Source: Bradyrhizobium sp. LHD-71 (GTDB lineage Bacteria > Pseudomonadota > Alphaproteobacteria > Rhizobiales > Xanthobacteraceae). From it: a stretch of DNA of 64,000 nt. Location of the stretch: assembly GCF_031157255.1 (NCBI RefSeq), contig NZ_JAVIFX010000001.1, forward strand, positions 209,121 through 273,120, read 5' to 3'. The notes beneath the pieces were generated by a model that was not told where the DNA came from, ran no database searches, and saw only the letters and a program-made list of their open reading frames with translations. A program made the position numbers and the translations under genes. Below, piece after piece: positions 36,169-44,632 of the stretch (its first letter is position 1; every line of letters starts with the position of its first letter).

Positions 36169-36726
36169 TCAATCCCCGCCAAGCGCGCGGGGTAACATCC
36201 GCTGCATCACGCGATCCCTGCTGCCGATGTAGTGCTGGAAGGCGGCGGCGATGTGTATGGCGGCAAGACCTGCAATCACGAAGCCGACGATGCGGTGCAC
36301 GGCAAACACCTGGTCGGCGAAGCCCTTGTTCTCGGCCATCAGATTCGGCAGGTGGTACAGGCCGAAGAATGGCGTCGGTGCGCCGTAGGCGGAATTCGCC
36401 AGCCAGCCGCCGAGCGCCTGCAAGATCAACAGGACATACAGGAGCCCGTGCGTCGCCGACGATGCCACCCGCTGCCAGGGCGCCAGCCCGGGTTCGGGCG
36501 CAGGCGCCCCGGCCACGATGCGATTGATCAGCCGGGCAACCATCAGCCCGAGCACGAGAATGCCGAATGACTTGTGCAGCGTGTAGAGCGTGTTTTGCAA
36601 TGGCCCCTCTCCCACACGCACCATCGCAATGGCGATCGGGATCATCGTCAGCACGCTGCCGGCAACGAGCCAGTGCAGCCATTTGGAGGCGGGCGGATAA
36701 GCGCCGGATCGACTGCCGTAGGTCAT
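36169..36726 (-). CDS. Cytochrome b561 family protein
   Basis: This 185-residue membrane protein has four helices and the haem-ligand histidines in KWLHWLVAG, LYTLHKSFGI, FAVHRIVGF and IHIAAAFQHY. Bacterial b561 proteins pass electrons between membrane quinone and other carriers. Position upstream of marR-paoABC on the same strand raises the possibility that it takes electrons from the oxidoreductase, but this is only context. ATG 36726 starts the MTYGSRSGAYPP N-terminus. Confidence 0.92.
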   Translation of the reverse strand: MTYGSRSGAYPPASKWLHWLVAGSVLTMIPIAIAMVRVGEGPLQNTLYTLHKSFGILVLGLMVARLINRIVAGAPAPEPGLAPWQRVASSATHGLLYVLLILQALGGWLANSAYGAPTPFFGLYHLPNLMAENKGFADQVFAVHRIVGFVIAGLAAIHIAAAFQHYIGSRDRVMQRMLPRALGGD

Positions 36727-36855
36727 GGATCAGGCCTCATTCGTAGTGTGGAACCTGAAAAATCAATTGCGGCCGGCGATTGGTCAACCCAGATAAGAGT
36801 TCATGAAGCGGTTGGCGTATAAAATTCTTACATAAACGATGTGGGAGCACATCAC

Positions 36856-37110
36856 ATGGCCTCGTCACGAAAGGCGCGCGGGCCGCGACGGTCAATCCAG
36901 CAGCCTGGATGGTTGATCCTCGAAGGCAACTTCGCTGCGCGGCCATGCACGGTGCACGACCTGTCGGACAACGGCGCGAAGATCACCGCAAGCGAGCCTG
37001 GCACGGTAAGCGCGCGGTTTCGCCTCGCGCTCTCGCGCGACGTCAGAACCGGACGCCCCTGTGAAATCATCTGGCAGCGCGGCAAAACGTTCGGCGTGAA
37101 ATTCATCTGA
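36856..37110 (+). CDS. PilZ-domain protein
   Basis: This 84-residue protein consists of a single small PilZ-like domain: a basic N-terminus (RKARGPRRSIQQPGW), then TVHDLSDNGAKITAS and RTGRPCEIIWQRGKTFGVKF. The c-di-GMP-binding RxxxR and D/NxSxxG elements are present as RGPRR (approximately) and DLSDNG, so ligand binding is plausible. GGGAG lies nine bases before ATG 36856. Many such stand-alone PilZ proteins occur in Bradyrhizobium relatives. The output is unknown. Confidence 0.8.
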   Translation: MASSRKARGPRRSIQQPGWLILEGNFAARPCTVHDLSDNGAKITASEPGTVSARFRLALSRDVRTGRPCEIIWQRGKTFGVKFI

Positions 37111-37221
37111 TCGCGCCGGTCCGTCGGGGCGGCCCCCGCACTGTTCACGGTTGGTCCTTTGCGTGAGCCGGTTTGAATTCAATCCGGCAATTCAGCATCC
37201 GCATAAGGCTCTGGTCTCGGC

Positions 37222-38070
37222 TCAGCGCCACGATAGACGTTCGCTCCAAATCGAATTGGCGGTGGGGTCGCGCCCGTGCCGAGCGCCGATGCCTGCGGCG
37301 AACCAGGCCGCGGCCGCCCCAAGCAGCGCGGCAGCGCCAGCCATGAAGGCGACGATGACGGCGCTCCGCCGCGCGCGACGGATGTTGTCACGCGCGCGCT
37401 CGATGGTTGCGTCGACGCGGCGTTCGGCCTCCGGTGCCGCCAACCCTGTTTGCGCCGACACCAGCCGGATCAGATATTGTCGGTCCTCACTGCTGACACC
37501 CGAATGCCCCGACGCGGTCAACAGGATCCGCCCCGCTTCGCTTCGCACGCGCGCGACGTCGCCCTGCGGAGCACGGCCGTCAGCGCGAAACAGCCGGTCG
37601 ACATCGTAGGCGATAAGATTTTCGCTGCCGGCCGAGACGCCGGGACCCGTGTTACCGCCCGAGGGCGCCGCGAGCTGCGAGGCCGCGAGAACGGTGGCGC
37701 CGATCATCAATAGTGTGATCAGCGTTGCCAGCGCCCAGACGAGCAGACCGTGTATGCCATTGGTCGTATCCGCGGCATCGCCGTCATCGACGCTCGACCA
37801 GGAACGGATCCAACCCGCGACATAGCCGCCAAGGCCATAGGAGCCGAGTGCAACCAGCACGAGATAGATGCCGGACAAGATCCAGAGTGCAGTGGAGCCG
37901 TCGCGCCAGGTCGGCGCCGTGGAGCTGACGGCAAGCCCGATCGCCGCGGCGAAGCTGTGCAGCACTACGGCGAGCGCGGCGGCCGCAAGTGCGCCCGCGA
38001 AGACCGCAGCCCATTGGACGGCCGGACGGGTCACCGTGCGCGTGCGAGCATCGTCCATTGCGGCGCTCAT
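37222..38070 (-). CDS. Hypothetical four-helix membrane protein
   Basis: This 282-residue protein has hydrophobic helices at about 21-48, 60-88, 108-131 and 237-262, and a soluble acidic middle (about 135-235). Opening WAAVFAGALAAAALAVVLHSF and SYGLGGYVAGWIRS resemble PhnA-like or DUF-type membrane proteins found in rhizobia, but I cannot name the family. It lies 12 bp downstream of the 24-residue peptide gene and behind an EcfG-type promoter, so a general-stress role is inferred. Confidence 0.75.
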   Translation of the reverse strand: MSAAMDDARTRTVTRPAVQWAAVFAGALAAAALAVVLHSFAAAIGLAVSSTAPTWRDGSTALWILSGIYLVLVALGSYGLGGYVAGWIRSWSSVDDGDAADTTNGIHGLLVWALATLITLLMIGATVLAASQLAAPSGGNTGPGVSAGSENLIAYDVDRLFRADGRAPQGDVARVRSEAGRILLTASGHSGVSSEDRQYLIRLVSAQTGLAAPEAERRVDATIERARDNIRRARRSAVIVAFMAGAAALLGAAAAWFAAGIGARHGRDPTANSIWSERLSWR

Positions 38071-38082
38071 GGCCGGCCTCCG

Positions 38083-38157
38083 CTAACGGAGACCGAAGAA
38101 GGAAAGGATGGCCATGATCACGACGATCAGACCGATGAGATAAATGATGCCGTGCAT
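38083..38157 (-). CDS. 24-residue single-helix membrane peptide
   Basis: A perfect GGAGG lies five bases before ATG 38157. The peptide is almost one transmembrane helix (HGIIYLIGLIVVIMAILSFF) ending GLR. It resembles small membrane peptides that recur in Rhizobiales. It is the first gene of a two-gene unit with the four-helix membrane protein 12 bp downstream. The unit is preceded by an EcfG-type promoter. The function is unknown; short membrane peptides often modulate a larger membrane partner. Confidence 0.7.
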   Translation of the reverse strand: MHGIIYLIGLIVVIMAILSFFGLR

Positions 38158-38294
38158 TGTTTCCTCCGGTTCGTTGCGCGTTCGCTTTCGACGTTGCGGC
38201 GCGCAGGCGCCTCGTCGCGCGAACTTCAAAAGCAAATCGAACTCGCACGCCCTTCCCGACACGGGAGTTCAGCGGCCGCGCGTAACGTGGCGAA

Positions 38295-38319
38295 AACAGT
38301 GAAAATTCGGTGAAGTTCC
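38295..38319 (-). promoter_or_regulatory. EcfG (general stress) type promoter
   Basis: On the minus strand, GGAAC (38319-38315), a 17-bp spacer and GTT (38297-38295) match the alphaproteobacterial EcfG consensus GGAAC-N16/17-GTT. It points towards the 24-residue peptide gene, leaving a leader of about 130 nt. No other intergenic match was found by eye in the window. Confidence 0.55.
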
Positions 38320-38448
38320 TCAACGGCCGAAAATATAAATATAACGGCTCCAGCCGCGTTCAGGTTGAGGAACAAAGTCAATCGCTCGAGAACCAAGCTC
38401 GGCTAGAGGCCTGGTAAGCCGTTCGATGCGGGTACCCGATCGGTCGCT

Positions 38449-39372
38449 TCAATTTTCGACGATGTCGTGGGTCTCGAGCGGCTTGCCGGCCTGCGCAAAC
38501 CATTCGGCACGGGCAACAGCGCGGCGGCGGCCGCGCTCGTCCAGCGGCAACTTGAGGTGACGCAACAGGCTCGTCACCTCCTCGCGCGCGGTCACGTGCG
38601 CCATGTTCGGTCGCGTGCCCAGCGTCTCGGAAGTCAAATCGTCCAGCGCGGTCAGTCCGCGCGGAAACAGCTCTCGATAGACGACTCGCTCCGCGAGGCC
38701 GTCCACGGCGCGGAAGCCCACTATCGAGGCGAGCCCGTTCAAACCCTCGGCGATCAATTGCTTGTTGCGCGAGGAGACGGACGAGAGGCGATTGCGCACG
38801 ACGATCCAGTCGGTCGAGGCGCCATCGACCTGACGGCGATGGCGGCGCGCGTCGCGCACCATCCTGGCGTAATGGCTCTCACCAGTTACGCGGTAGGTCG
38901 CAGGGTCGACGGTGCCGAGCACGTCGAAATCGACGAAGCTGTCGTTGATCGGGGTAACCAGCGTGTCGGCCATCGAGTGCGCAAGCCGCATCAGATAGCT
39001 GTCGGTGCCGGGCGTGTCGATGACGATGAAATCGAAGGCGCGCTCCACCGCTGTGATCGCCTGGGAAAACTGCTCGAACTCCGCGACCTCGTTCTCATCG
39101 ATGTGCATGCTGGTGCCGAGCGCAATATGGATGTGGTGCGGCAATTCAAGCGCGAGGCCGGTCCGGCGCGCCCATGCGATGCGGTTGTCGACGTAATGCG
39201 TGAGGCTCTTCTGCCGGGCGTCGAGATCGACTGTGGCAACGCGCTGACCGGCCTTCAATAGCGCAATGACGATATGGAAGGCCGTCGTGGATTTTCCAGA
39301 ACCGCCCTTTTCGTTCCCCAGCACGATGACATGCGCGGAGCCGGACTGGCCCGGACTAGCCTGTGCCAACAT
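38449..39372 (-). CDS. mipZ: Division-plane positioning ATPase MipZ
   Basis: This 307-residue ParA/MinD-type ATPase has the deviant Walker A VLGNEKGGSGKST, switch motifs DLDARQKSLTHYVDNR and IDTPGTDS, and the MipZ-typical INDSFVDFDVLGTVDP and VVYRELFPRGLT. MipZ binds ParB at the poles and forms a gradient that inhibits FtsZ away from midcell. ATG 39372 has AGAGGG about eight bases upstream; in-frame ATGs at 39396 and 39399 lack a ribosome site. It is divergent from panC. Co-occurrence with minCDE 16 kb away is notable. Confidence 0.93.
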   Translation of the reverse strand: MLAQASPGQSGSAHVIVLGNEKGGSGKSTTAFHIVIALLKAGQRVATVDLDARQKSLTHYVDNRIAWARRTGLALELPHHIHIALGTSMHIDENEVAEFEQFSQAITAVERAFDFIVIDTPGTDSYLMRLAHSMADTLVTPINDSFVDFDVLGTVDPATYRVTGESHYARMVRDARRHRRQVDGASTDWIVVRNRLSSVSSRNKQLIAEGLNGLASIVGFRAVDGLAERVVYRELFPRGLTALDDLTSETLGTRPNMAHVTAREEVTSLLRHLKLPLDERGRRRAVARAEWFAQAGKPLETHDIVEN

Positions 39373-39611
39373 CTTCGAAGCCCTCTGCCTTCTCATCATC
39401 AAATCGGGGCCGTTGCCGGTCAAGCGAAATGCGAACTCGCCCGACGTTAATCCCAGGTCGCGAATCCCAAGGTCGCGCCGGAGCTTGTGACAGCGGCAGC
39501 GAAGCGCCCTTCATTTTTCGCAGACGCGGATGATTGGCGGCGCAGCCTCGCCTTTGATAGGTTCCGCGCGCCGCTTCCAGGCCGAAGCTTCCGACGAACT
39601 CAAGGTCCGTG

Positions 39612-40463
39612 ATGCCCAAACGTCCTCCCGTCGCCCGCACCCTCCCCGCGCTGCACCGCGCGATCGACCAGCTGCGCGCGCGCAAAGCGAAGGTTGCGAT
39701 CGTCCCGACGATGGGAGCGCTGCATGACGGGCATCTGACGCTGGTTCGCAATGCAAAGCGGCGCGGTCTGAAGGTTGTGGTCTCGATCTTTGTTAACCCG
39801 ACGCAGTTTGCCCCACACGAGGATTTCGCATCCTACCCGCGCACAATGAATACCGATCTCGACAAGCTCGCAACGCTTGCCGCGGACCTGGTCTGGGCAC
39901 CCACCGCCGCGGTGATGTATCCGGAGGACTATGCCTCGCGCATCGCTGTCGATGGCCCGGCCGTCGCCGGACTCGAAGACAAGTATCGCCCCCACTTCTT
40001 CAGCGGGGTCGCGACCGTGGTCGGCAAACTGTTCAACCAGTGCCGACCGGATTTTGCGATCTTTGGCGAGAAGGACTATCAGCAGCTGAAGGTGGTCACC
40101 CGCATGTCGCGGGATCTGGACATGCGCGTCAAGGTGATCGGCGTTCCGACCGTACGCGAAAAGGACGGTCTCGCGATGTCATCCCGCAACGTCTACCTGT
40201 CAGCCGACGAACGCCGCACGGCTCCGATTTTGCACCGGACGATGAAGGAGATATCGGCACAACTTCGTGCCGGTGCTGAAGTCGAGACGGCGCTGGTACA
40301 GGGACGCACAGCAATCACCGAGGCCGGATTTGCGATCGACTACCTCGAGGCGCGGCATGCGGAGGCCCTGATGCCGATCTCGTCGATGAAAGACGGCCCG
40401 GTTCGGCTGCTGGTCGCAGCCAAGATCGGCCGAACGCGGTTGATCGACAACATGCGCGCCTGA
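39612..40463 (+). CDS. panC: Pantoate--beta-alanine ligase
   Basis: This 283-residue enzyme of pantothenate synthesis adenylates pantoate and joins it to beta-alanine. Motifs are [13 protein letters not shown] (HIGH-like), [35 protein letters not shown], and the KMSKS-like [13 protein letters not shown]. Length is normal. ATG 39612 is preceded by an overlapping GTG at 39609; AAGGT lies upstream. panB is not adjacent. It is divergent from mipZ across a 239-bp region with a direct repeat of the form AATCCC-AGGTCGCG. Confidence 0.97.
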   Translation: MPKRPPVARTLPALHRAIDQLRARKAKVAIVPTMGALHDGHLTLVRNAKRRGLKVVVSIFVNPTQFAPHEDFASYPRTMNTDLDKLATLAADLVWAPTAAVMYPEDYASRIAVDGPAVAGLEDKYRPHFFSGVATVVGKLFNQCRPDFAIFGEKDYQQLKVVTRMSRDLDMRVKVIGVPTVREKDGLAMSSRNVYLSADERRTAPILHRTMKEISAQLRAGAEVETALVQGRTAITEAGFAIDYLEARHAEALMPISSMKDGPVRLLVAAKIGRTRLIDNMRA

Positions 40464-40470
40464 TCGAAGG

Positions 40471-40908
40471 CTATAGCAGCCCCAGCTCGCGCAGTTCGCG
40501 GCGCATCGGTTCGGGCATGGCGGCAAGGCCTTTGCCGGATTTGCCAAGATCGGGCGGCGCATCGTTCGCCGCCAGGTAGCGCCAGCCCTGAAACGCCCGC
40601 ATCGGCCGGGGTGTGACCGGCACGACCTTCGGCTCCATGACGATTCGGCAACGGCCGATGCCGGCCTTGTCGCGGAAAGGCTCGATACCAACCAGCCGCT
40701 CGCGCGCCGAGATCTGGCCCTTGATCACCCAGTAAAGCGAGCCGCCGCCGAGGAGCTCCTCATCGCGCTTCGGCGTCATCCGCGTGATATGGATGTGGCG
40801 ACGGGGCAACCCCTGCGCCTTCGCCTGACGCATCCGCTCGCGCACCCAATCCTGCAGGTCCTTGACCGAGTCGCAGCCGACGGCGAGCTTGATGAGGTGA
40901 AGCGGCAT
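40471..40908 (-). CDS. DUF1489 family protein
   Basis: This 145-residue protein has motifs characteristic of the alphaproteobacterial DUF1489 family: LHLIKLAVGCDSV near the start, the THR-MTPKR segment HIHITRMTPKR, GGSLYWVIKG and CRIVMEPKVVPV, and RAFQGWRYL. Function is unknown. The length is full. It converges with panC, seven bases separating the ends. Confidence 0.9.
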   Translation of the reverse strand: MPLHLIKLAVGCDSVKDLQDWVRERMRQAKAQGLPRRHIHITRMTPKRDEELLGGGSLYWVIKGQISARERLVGIEPFRDKAGIGRCRIVMEPKVVPVTPRPMRAFQGWRYLAANDAPPDLGKSGKGLAAMPEPMRRELRELGLL

Positions 40909-40989
40909 GGCGGAAATTTACGGCATGCGCATGCGTGACGAAAGCCGTTCCTGGCGGAACTTCACACCTTACGCGAACACAAGCGAAAG

Positions 40990-41982
40990 CTAGTTCTTGT
41001 CGCCCGGTTGTGACGGCACGAATGGCACGGGCGCGACCACGCGCGGCCGACCGACCGCCGCAGCCGGAGCCTGCGTCTGACCCGCAGTTGCCGGCGGCGC
41101 TGACGGTCGCTTCGCCTGCGCCTGCGCATTGGCCGATTTGGACGCTGGAGAGGTCGTGTGCTTCGGCGCAGCCGTGGGAGCAGGCGCAGCCGCCTGCGCC
41201 GACGGCTCGGAGCCCATGATGCTGACCGGAGGAATGGCGGCGGAGTTTGCAAAATCCACCGATGTCGGCCTGCCGGTCGGCGTGTTCGCACCGGCTGGGA
41301 CGCCGGACAGCAGATTTGCGTTAGGCGCCGCGGGGCCGGCGGCCGCACTGTTCCAGGATGGCGAATAGCGCGCGACCAGCGTGTCGTAGAGCCGGTCGTT
41401 CATGTTTGCCTTGATCTGATCCACGTCGGTCAGCATGCGAAAGAGCGGGCAGTCCGTTGCGGCACACCGTTCGCGCACTGCGACGACCTGAGCCACGAGC
41501 CCATAGCGATCGCGCTCGACGGTTCGTCGAAGAAGCTGCTGTTCCGGCGTCAGCGAGCGCGAATTGCCGGCGGCAATCACCCGGGAAATCTGGCCGGCGG
41601 TATACGAGACGGCCGCCGCGGCGGTGTCCGCAGAGCCGAACACGGCTTTCTCGCAGGCGGCCTCGACGCTTTCGCCGGCCAGCCCGTCGAGGCAGGCGAG
41701 CGCGGGTGAAGCGGCGACCTGCTGGGTGCTCACGCGTGCATCCACCGGCACGTCGGTTGGCCGTGCCGAGGTTCCGAGACCCCGTACGGTCGCGGTCGAG
41801 GCGATGCCGATCGCCAGTAGCGCGATCACCGCCAGCGCGCCGTTGGCCATGGTCTTGTCGGCGCGCAGCAACACGATCAGCACCACCAGCGCGAAGAAGG
41901 CGGCCCCGACCAGCGTCGCCCACATTGGAAGCGTTGGCGAACGCCACAACTCGTCAAGCGTCGTTGCCCATGCCCATTGCAT
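40990..41982 (-). CDS. Hypothetical membrane protein with Ala/Pro-rich tail
   Basis: This 330-residue protein has two membrane helices near the N-terminus (about 19-40 and 47-66), a helical soluble domain with several cysteines (ACLDGLAGESVEAACEKAV, RERCAATDCPLF), and a disordered Ala/Pro/Thr-rich C-terminal tail (about 215-330). The SVEAACEKAVFGS and DRYGLVAQV motifs recur in alphaproteobacterial hypotheticals. I cannot give a function. Single leftward gene. Confidence 0.75.
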   Translation of the reverse strand: MQWAWATTLDELWRSPTLPMWATLVGAAFFALVVLIVLLRADKTMANGALAVIALLAIGIASTATVRGLGTSARPTDVPVDARVSTQQVAASPALACLDGLAGESVEAACEKAVFGSADTAAAAVSYTAGQISRVIAAGNSRSLTPEQQLLRRTVERDRYGLVAQVVAVRERCAATDCPLFRMLTDVDQIKANMNDRLYDTLVARYSPSWNSAAAGPAAPNANLLSGVPAGANTPTGRPTSVDFANSAAIPPVSIMGSEPSAQAAAPAPTAAPKHTTSPASKSANAQAQAKRPSAPPATAGQTQAPAAAVGRPRVVAPVPFVPSQPGDKN

Positions 41983-42149
41983 GCGAAAGCCCCCTGCTCT
42001 TGCAACCGTCGAAAGTCATGTGCGCACACGATCCGGCGCGCCTCGAGCGATGCATCATTAATTCGGAGCGACGCGCTGTCCCTGCGTCGCGCCCATCCCT
42101 TCGTCCAGAGTGGGTCACGAACACGACATCAATGGGGCAATGGCCGAGC

Positions 42150-42341
42150 TCAGGCCGCCTTCAGTTGGCTTTCCTTCGCAACCCGCTCGAACGCTTCAGT
42201 CGTGCTTTTGATGCGGTACTGGCAATCGTCGCCGTCGGTCGGCAACAGCCTGATGACTTCATAGGTTCCGCTGGCTGCCGGACGCGAAACGTTGCTTGCG
42301 GTGAAATAAACGGTCTCTCCGACCTTATATTTGTGCGTCAA
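42150..42341 (-). CDS. Small conserved-type hypothetical protein, TTG start
   Basis: This 63-residue protein begins (M)THKYKVGETVYFTASN and contains SGTYEVIRLLPTDGDDCQYRIKS and FERVAKESQL. It is probably a small beta-barrel (SH3-like). The start is a TTG at 42341, because AAGGAG lies six to seven bases upstream and no ATG or GTG is better placed; the frame continues upstream to an ATG at 42491 with poor composition. A role is unknown. Single gene. Confidence 0.7.
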   Translation of the reverse strand: MTHKYKVGETVYFTASNVSRPAASGTYEVIRLLPTDGDDCQYRIKSTTEAFERVAKESQLKAA

Positions 42342-42730
42342 CGCCCTCTCCTTCACGCGATACGCGAAAAAGCCAGCCGGTCCAAAGAATTGAAGGCCCG
42401 CCTGGCGACACCACCCGGGCGCCGATATAGCACGATTGAACACAATTTGGCCAGCATTTCCGGGCCTGCTCCGATCGCTAAAAGCTCCCATAAATTCAAT
42501 ATGTTAGTTAATGCCGAGACGGGTCATTCCGGGTTCCTCGAACACCTCTCCCGGTAGGGCCCTCAGGGAGGCAAACTGAGCAAGATTGTCGCACCCTGAA
42601 GGGGCGCAGGAATGGCAGCCGGCTCGGCGCACCGGAGAGCAGATTTATGAAATAATTCCTAGATGCAGGTCATCGATTCAAACACCCTGACCGGAGAATG
42701 AAATTCCGCCGAAGAGCAAAGTCGTGAGGT

Positions 42731-43387
42731 TTAATCGTTCTCGAACTTCTCGATCACCCACGTTTCCTTCAGGGCGTCGGAACTCCACTCGGCAAACGCC
42801 GGATGCGCCTGCATCGCACTCATGTAGTCGGCGGCCTCGCCCGCAACATCGACACCGTAGGTTCGAAAACGATGCACCACCGGCGCGTACATCGCATCCG
42901 CGCCCGAGAATGGGCCGAACAGGAACGAACCACCCCGCCCATAGGTCCGCCGGCAAGCGGTCCAGATCTCCTGGATCCGGTTCGCGTTGACCTTCGCGTC
43001 GGAGGAAAGCGCGCGCTTGTGCACCGGTCGATGAATGTTCATCGAGCACTCGTTGCGAAGCGCCATGAATCCGGAATGCATCTCGGCTGAGATCGACCGC
43101 GCATGCGCCCGCGCACCGGCATCCGAGGGCCAGAAACCCTTGCCGGGAAATTTCTCGGCGAGGTATTCGATGATCGCCAGGGAATCCCAGACCGTCACTT
43201 CGCCATCGACCAGGATCGGCACCTTGCCGGCCGGCGAATACTTGAGGATGCGCTGCTTGTCGGCGTCGCCGGTGTAGAGCGGGATAACCACCTCGTCGAA
43301 CGGAATCCCGGCCGCCTTCAAGGCGATCCACGGCCGCATCGACCATGACGAATAGTTCTTGTTGCCGACCACCAACGTCAGAGCCAT
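42731..43387 (-). CDS. Glutathione S-transferase family protein
   Basis: This 218-residue GST has the thioredoxin-fold opening LTLVVGNKNYSSWSMRPWIALKAAG, with Ser/Trp near the active site, followed by SPAGKVPILVDGEVTVWDSLAIIEYLAE. A helical C-terminal domain contains FGPFSGADAMYAPVVHRF. The opening NKNYSSWSMRPW is typical of one bacterial GST subgroup. ATG 43387 is chosen over an in-frame start 17 codons earlier. A different substrate specificity from the GST at 18793 is likely. Confidence 0.93.
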   Translation of the reverse strand: MALTLVVGNKNYSSWSMRPWIALKAAGIPFDEVVIPLYTGDADKQRILKYSPAGKVPILVDGEVTVWDSLAIIEYLAEKFPGKGFWPSDAGARAHARSISAEMHSGFMALRNECSMNIHRPVHKRALSSDAKVNANRIQEIWTACRRTYGRGGSFLFGPFSGADAMYAPVVHRFRTYGVDVAGEAADYMSAMQAHPAFAEWSSDALKETWVIEKFEND

Positions 43388-43485
43388 GTCGCACCAACCT
43401 TTTCCATCGGGCTCGGCTTTTACGCCAAACGTGGTCACCCCGCCAGATCGGAAGGGTTGCCTCCCGAGGCCTGATCCGGCAAGGC

Positions 43486-43767
43486 ATGCCGATGTTCAGT
43501 CCCGATTCTGCCGATGCTTCCGCCGCTCCCCTTGAAATAGCACTGCTGAAAGCGCTCGGGCGCGTGCCCGGCAAGACGCTCAGCGCTCCCGAGCTTGCAC
43601 AGGAGATCGCGGTAGAAGGCAACTGGCACGACCTGCTCGTGCCCATCCGCCGCGCGGCTGTGAAACTCGCCCTCGATGGACGGCTCATCATCTACCGCAA
43701 AGGCAGGCCTGCCGATCCGAGCGATTTCAGGGGCGTCTACCGGCTTGGCCTGCCGCGCCACGACTAG
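43486..43767 (+). CDS. DUF3253-like small protein
   Basis: This 93-residue protein (LEIALLKALGRVPGKTLSAPELAQEI, WHDLLVPIRRAAVKLALDGRLIIYRKGRPADPSDFRGVYRLGL, described in pieces) resembles DUF3253, a small winged-helix-like domain. AAGG lies just before ATG 43486; an ATG two codons later is an alternative. Its 3' end overlaps by 41 bp the 3' end of the convergent YdcF-like gene. Confidence 0.75.
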   Translation: MPMFSPDSADASAAPLEIALLKALGRVPGKTLSAPELAQEIAVEGNWHDLLVPIRRAAVKLALDGRLIIYRKGRPADPSDFRGVYRLGLPRHD

Positions 43768-44572
43768 TGGCTGCCGGGTGCGGCGCCGGAAACAGCGCGC
43801 TGCTGCGGTCGGTCAGCCAGTAGATGACCAAGCCGGTCCATTCGTGGACCGCGACATCCGCCCGAGCGAGGCCGCTGCTGAGCCTGGCGAAGGGTTGCCA
43901 CAGGTCGCGCCAGCCACGGGTGCGCCAATCGACCGGAAACGCCTCGACATCGAAGCCCGCCTTGCGGAAGGCGCCGACCGACCGCGGCATGTGAAAGGAC
44001 GAGGTGACGAGCAGCCAGCGCTCGCCCGCCTTCGGCTTCAGCAGGTCGCGCGAGTTGACCGCATTCTCGTAGGTGGTGCGGGAGGTTTCCTCGAAGACGA
44101 AGCGGTCGCCTGAGATGCCGGCCTCGGCCAGCAGCTTGCGCGCAAACGGCGCCTCAGCGAACGTGTTCTGGATCAGATTGCCGCTGCCGCCCGAGAAGAC
44201 GATGCGCGCTTCCGGGAAGCGGCGCGCCAGCATCACCAGCGCCGTCATGCGCTCGGCCGAGGAGTCCAGTTCGACCGCATCGCGCGCGGCCGAGACCTCA
44301 GGATCGATCGCGCCGCCCAACACGATCACGCCTTCGGGATCCCTGCCCCCGCTTTCCCACGCCGGAAACCGTTCGGACAGCGGCAGCAGCAATGCATTGC
44401 TCAAGGGCGAGAACCCGAGAACCACAAGCAGCCCGATACTGCCGATCAAAAGCACCCTCGCCAGCCTCAGCCAGCGCGTCATCAACAGGCAGACGCCGGT
44501 GATCGCCACGACCGCCAGGACGTTGGACGGGACTGTCAGGAAGCCAAGGATTTTCGAAAGCGCGAAGAACAT
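43727..44572 (-). CDS. YdcF/ElyC family (DUF218) membrane protein
   Basis: This 281-residue protein has two N-terminal membrane helices (about 5-60) and a DUF218 domain: GVIVLGGAIDP, ARIVFSGGSGNLI, ETSRTTYENAVNSRDLL and WLLVTSSFHMPRSVGAFRKAGFDVEAFPV. Related proteins (ElyC, SanA) act in envelope and peptidoglycan/lipid-carrier metabolism. ATG 44572 is chosen over an in-frame start ten codons upstream. The C-terminus is Ala/Arg-rich and overlaps the convergent DUF3253 gene. Confidence 0.9.
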   Translation of the reverse strand: MFFALSKILGFLTVPSNVLAVVAITGVCLLMTRWLRLARVLLIGSIGLLVVLGFSPLSNALLLPLSERFPAWESGGRDPEGVIVLGGAIDPEVSAARDAVELDSSAERMTALVMLARRFPEARIVFSGGSGNLIQNTFAEAPFARKLLAEAGISGDRFVFEETSRTTYENAVNSRDLLKPKAGERWLLVTSSFHMPRSVGAFRKAGFDVEAFPVDWRTRGWRDLWQPFARLSSGLARADVAVHEWTGLVIYWLTDRSSALFPAPHPAATSRGAAGQAGRRP

Positions 44573-44632
44573 GGCGCAGCTTTCATGCGCGAAGCGGATC
44601 ACAAGATCAATCGGAACGGCCGATGCGACCGG

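Noticed and set aside
39450..39478. Direct repeat AATCCC-AGGTCGCG between mipZ and panC
   Set aside because: Short and with an indel between copies; could be an operator but no matching regulator or second locus was seen.
42600..42720. tRNA-like string (GGTCATCGATTCAAACACCCTGACC region)
   Set aside because: The T-arm-like pattern is not supported by an acceptor stem, anticodon arm or CCA-compatible 3' end. No tRNA was found anywhere in the window.
44598..44614. FixK/FNR-like sequence TTGATCTTGTGATC (minus strand)
   Set aside because: The second half-site does not match ATCAA and the sequence lies at the end of the aldo-keto reductase gene near the YdcF start; too weak to call.
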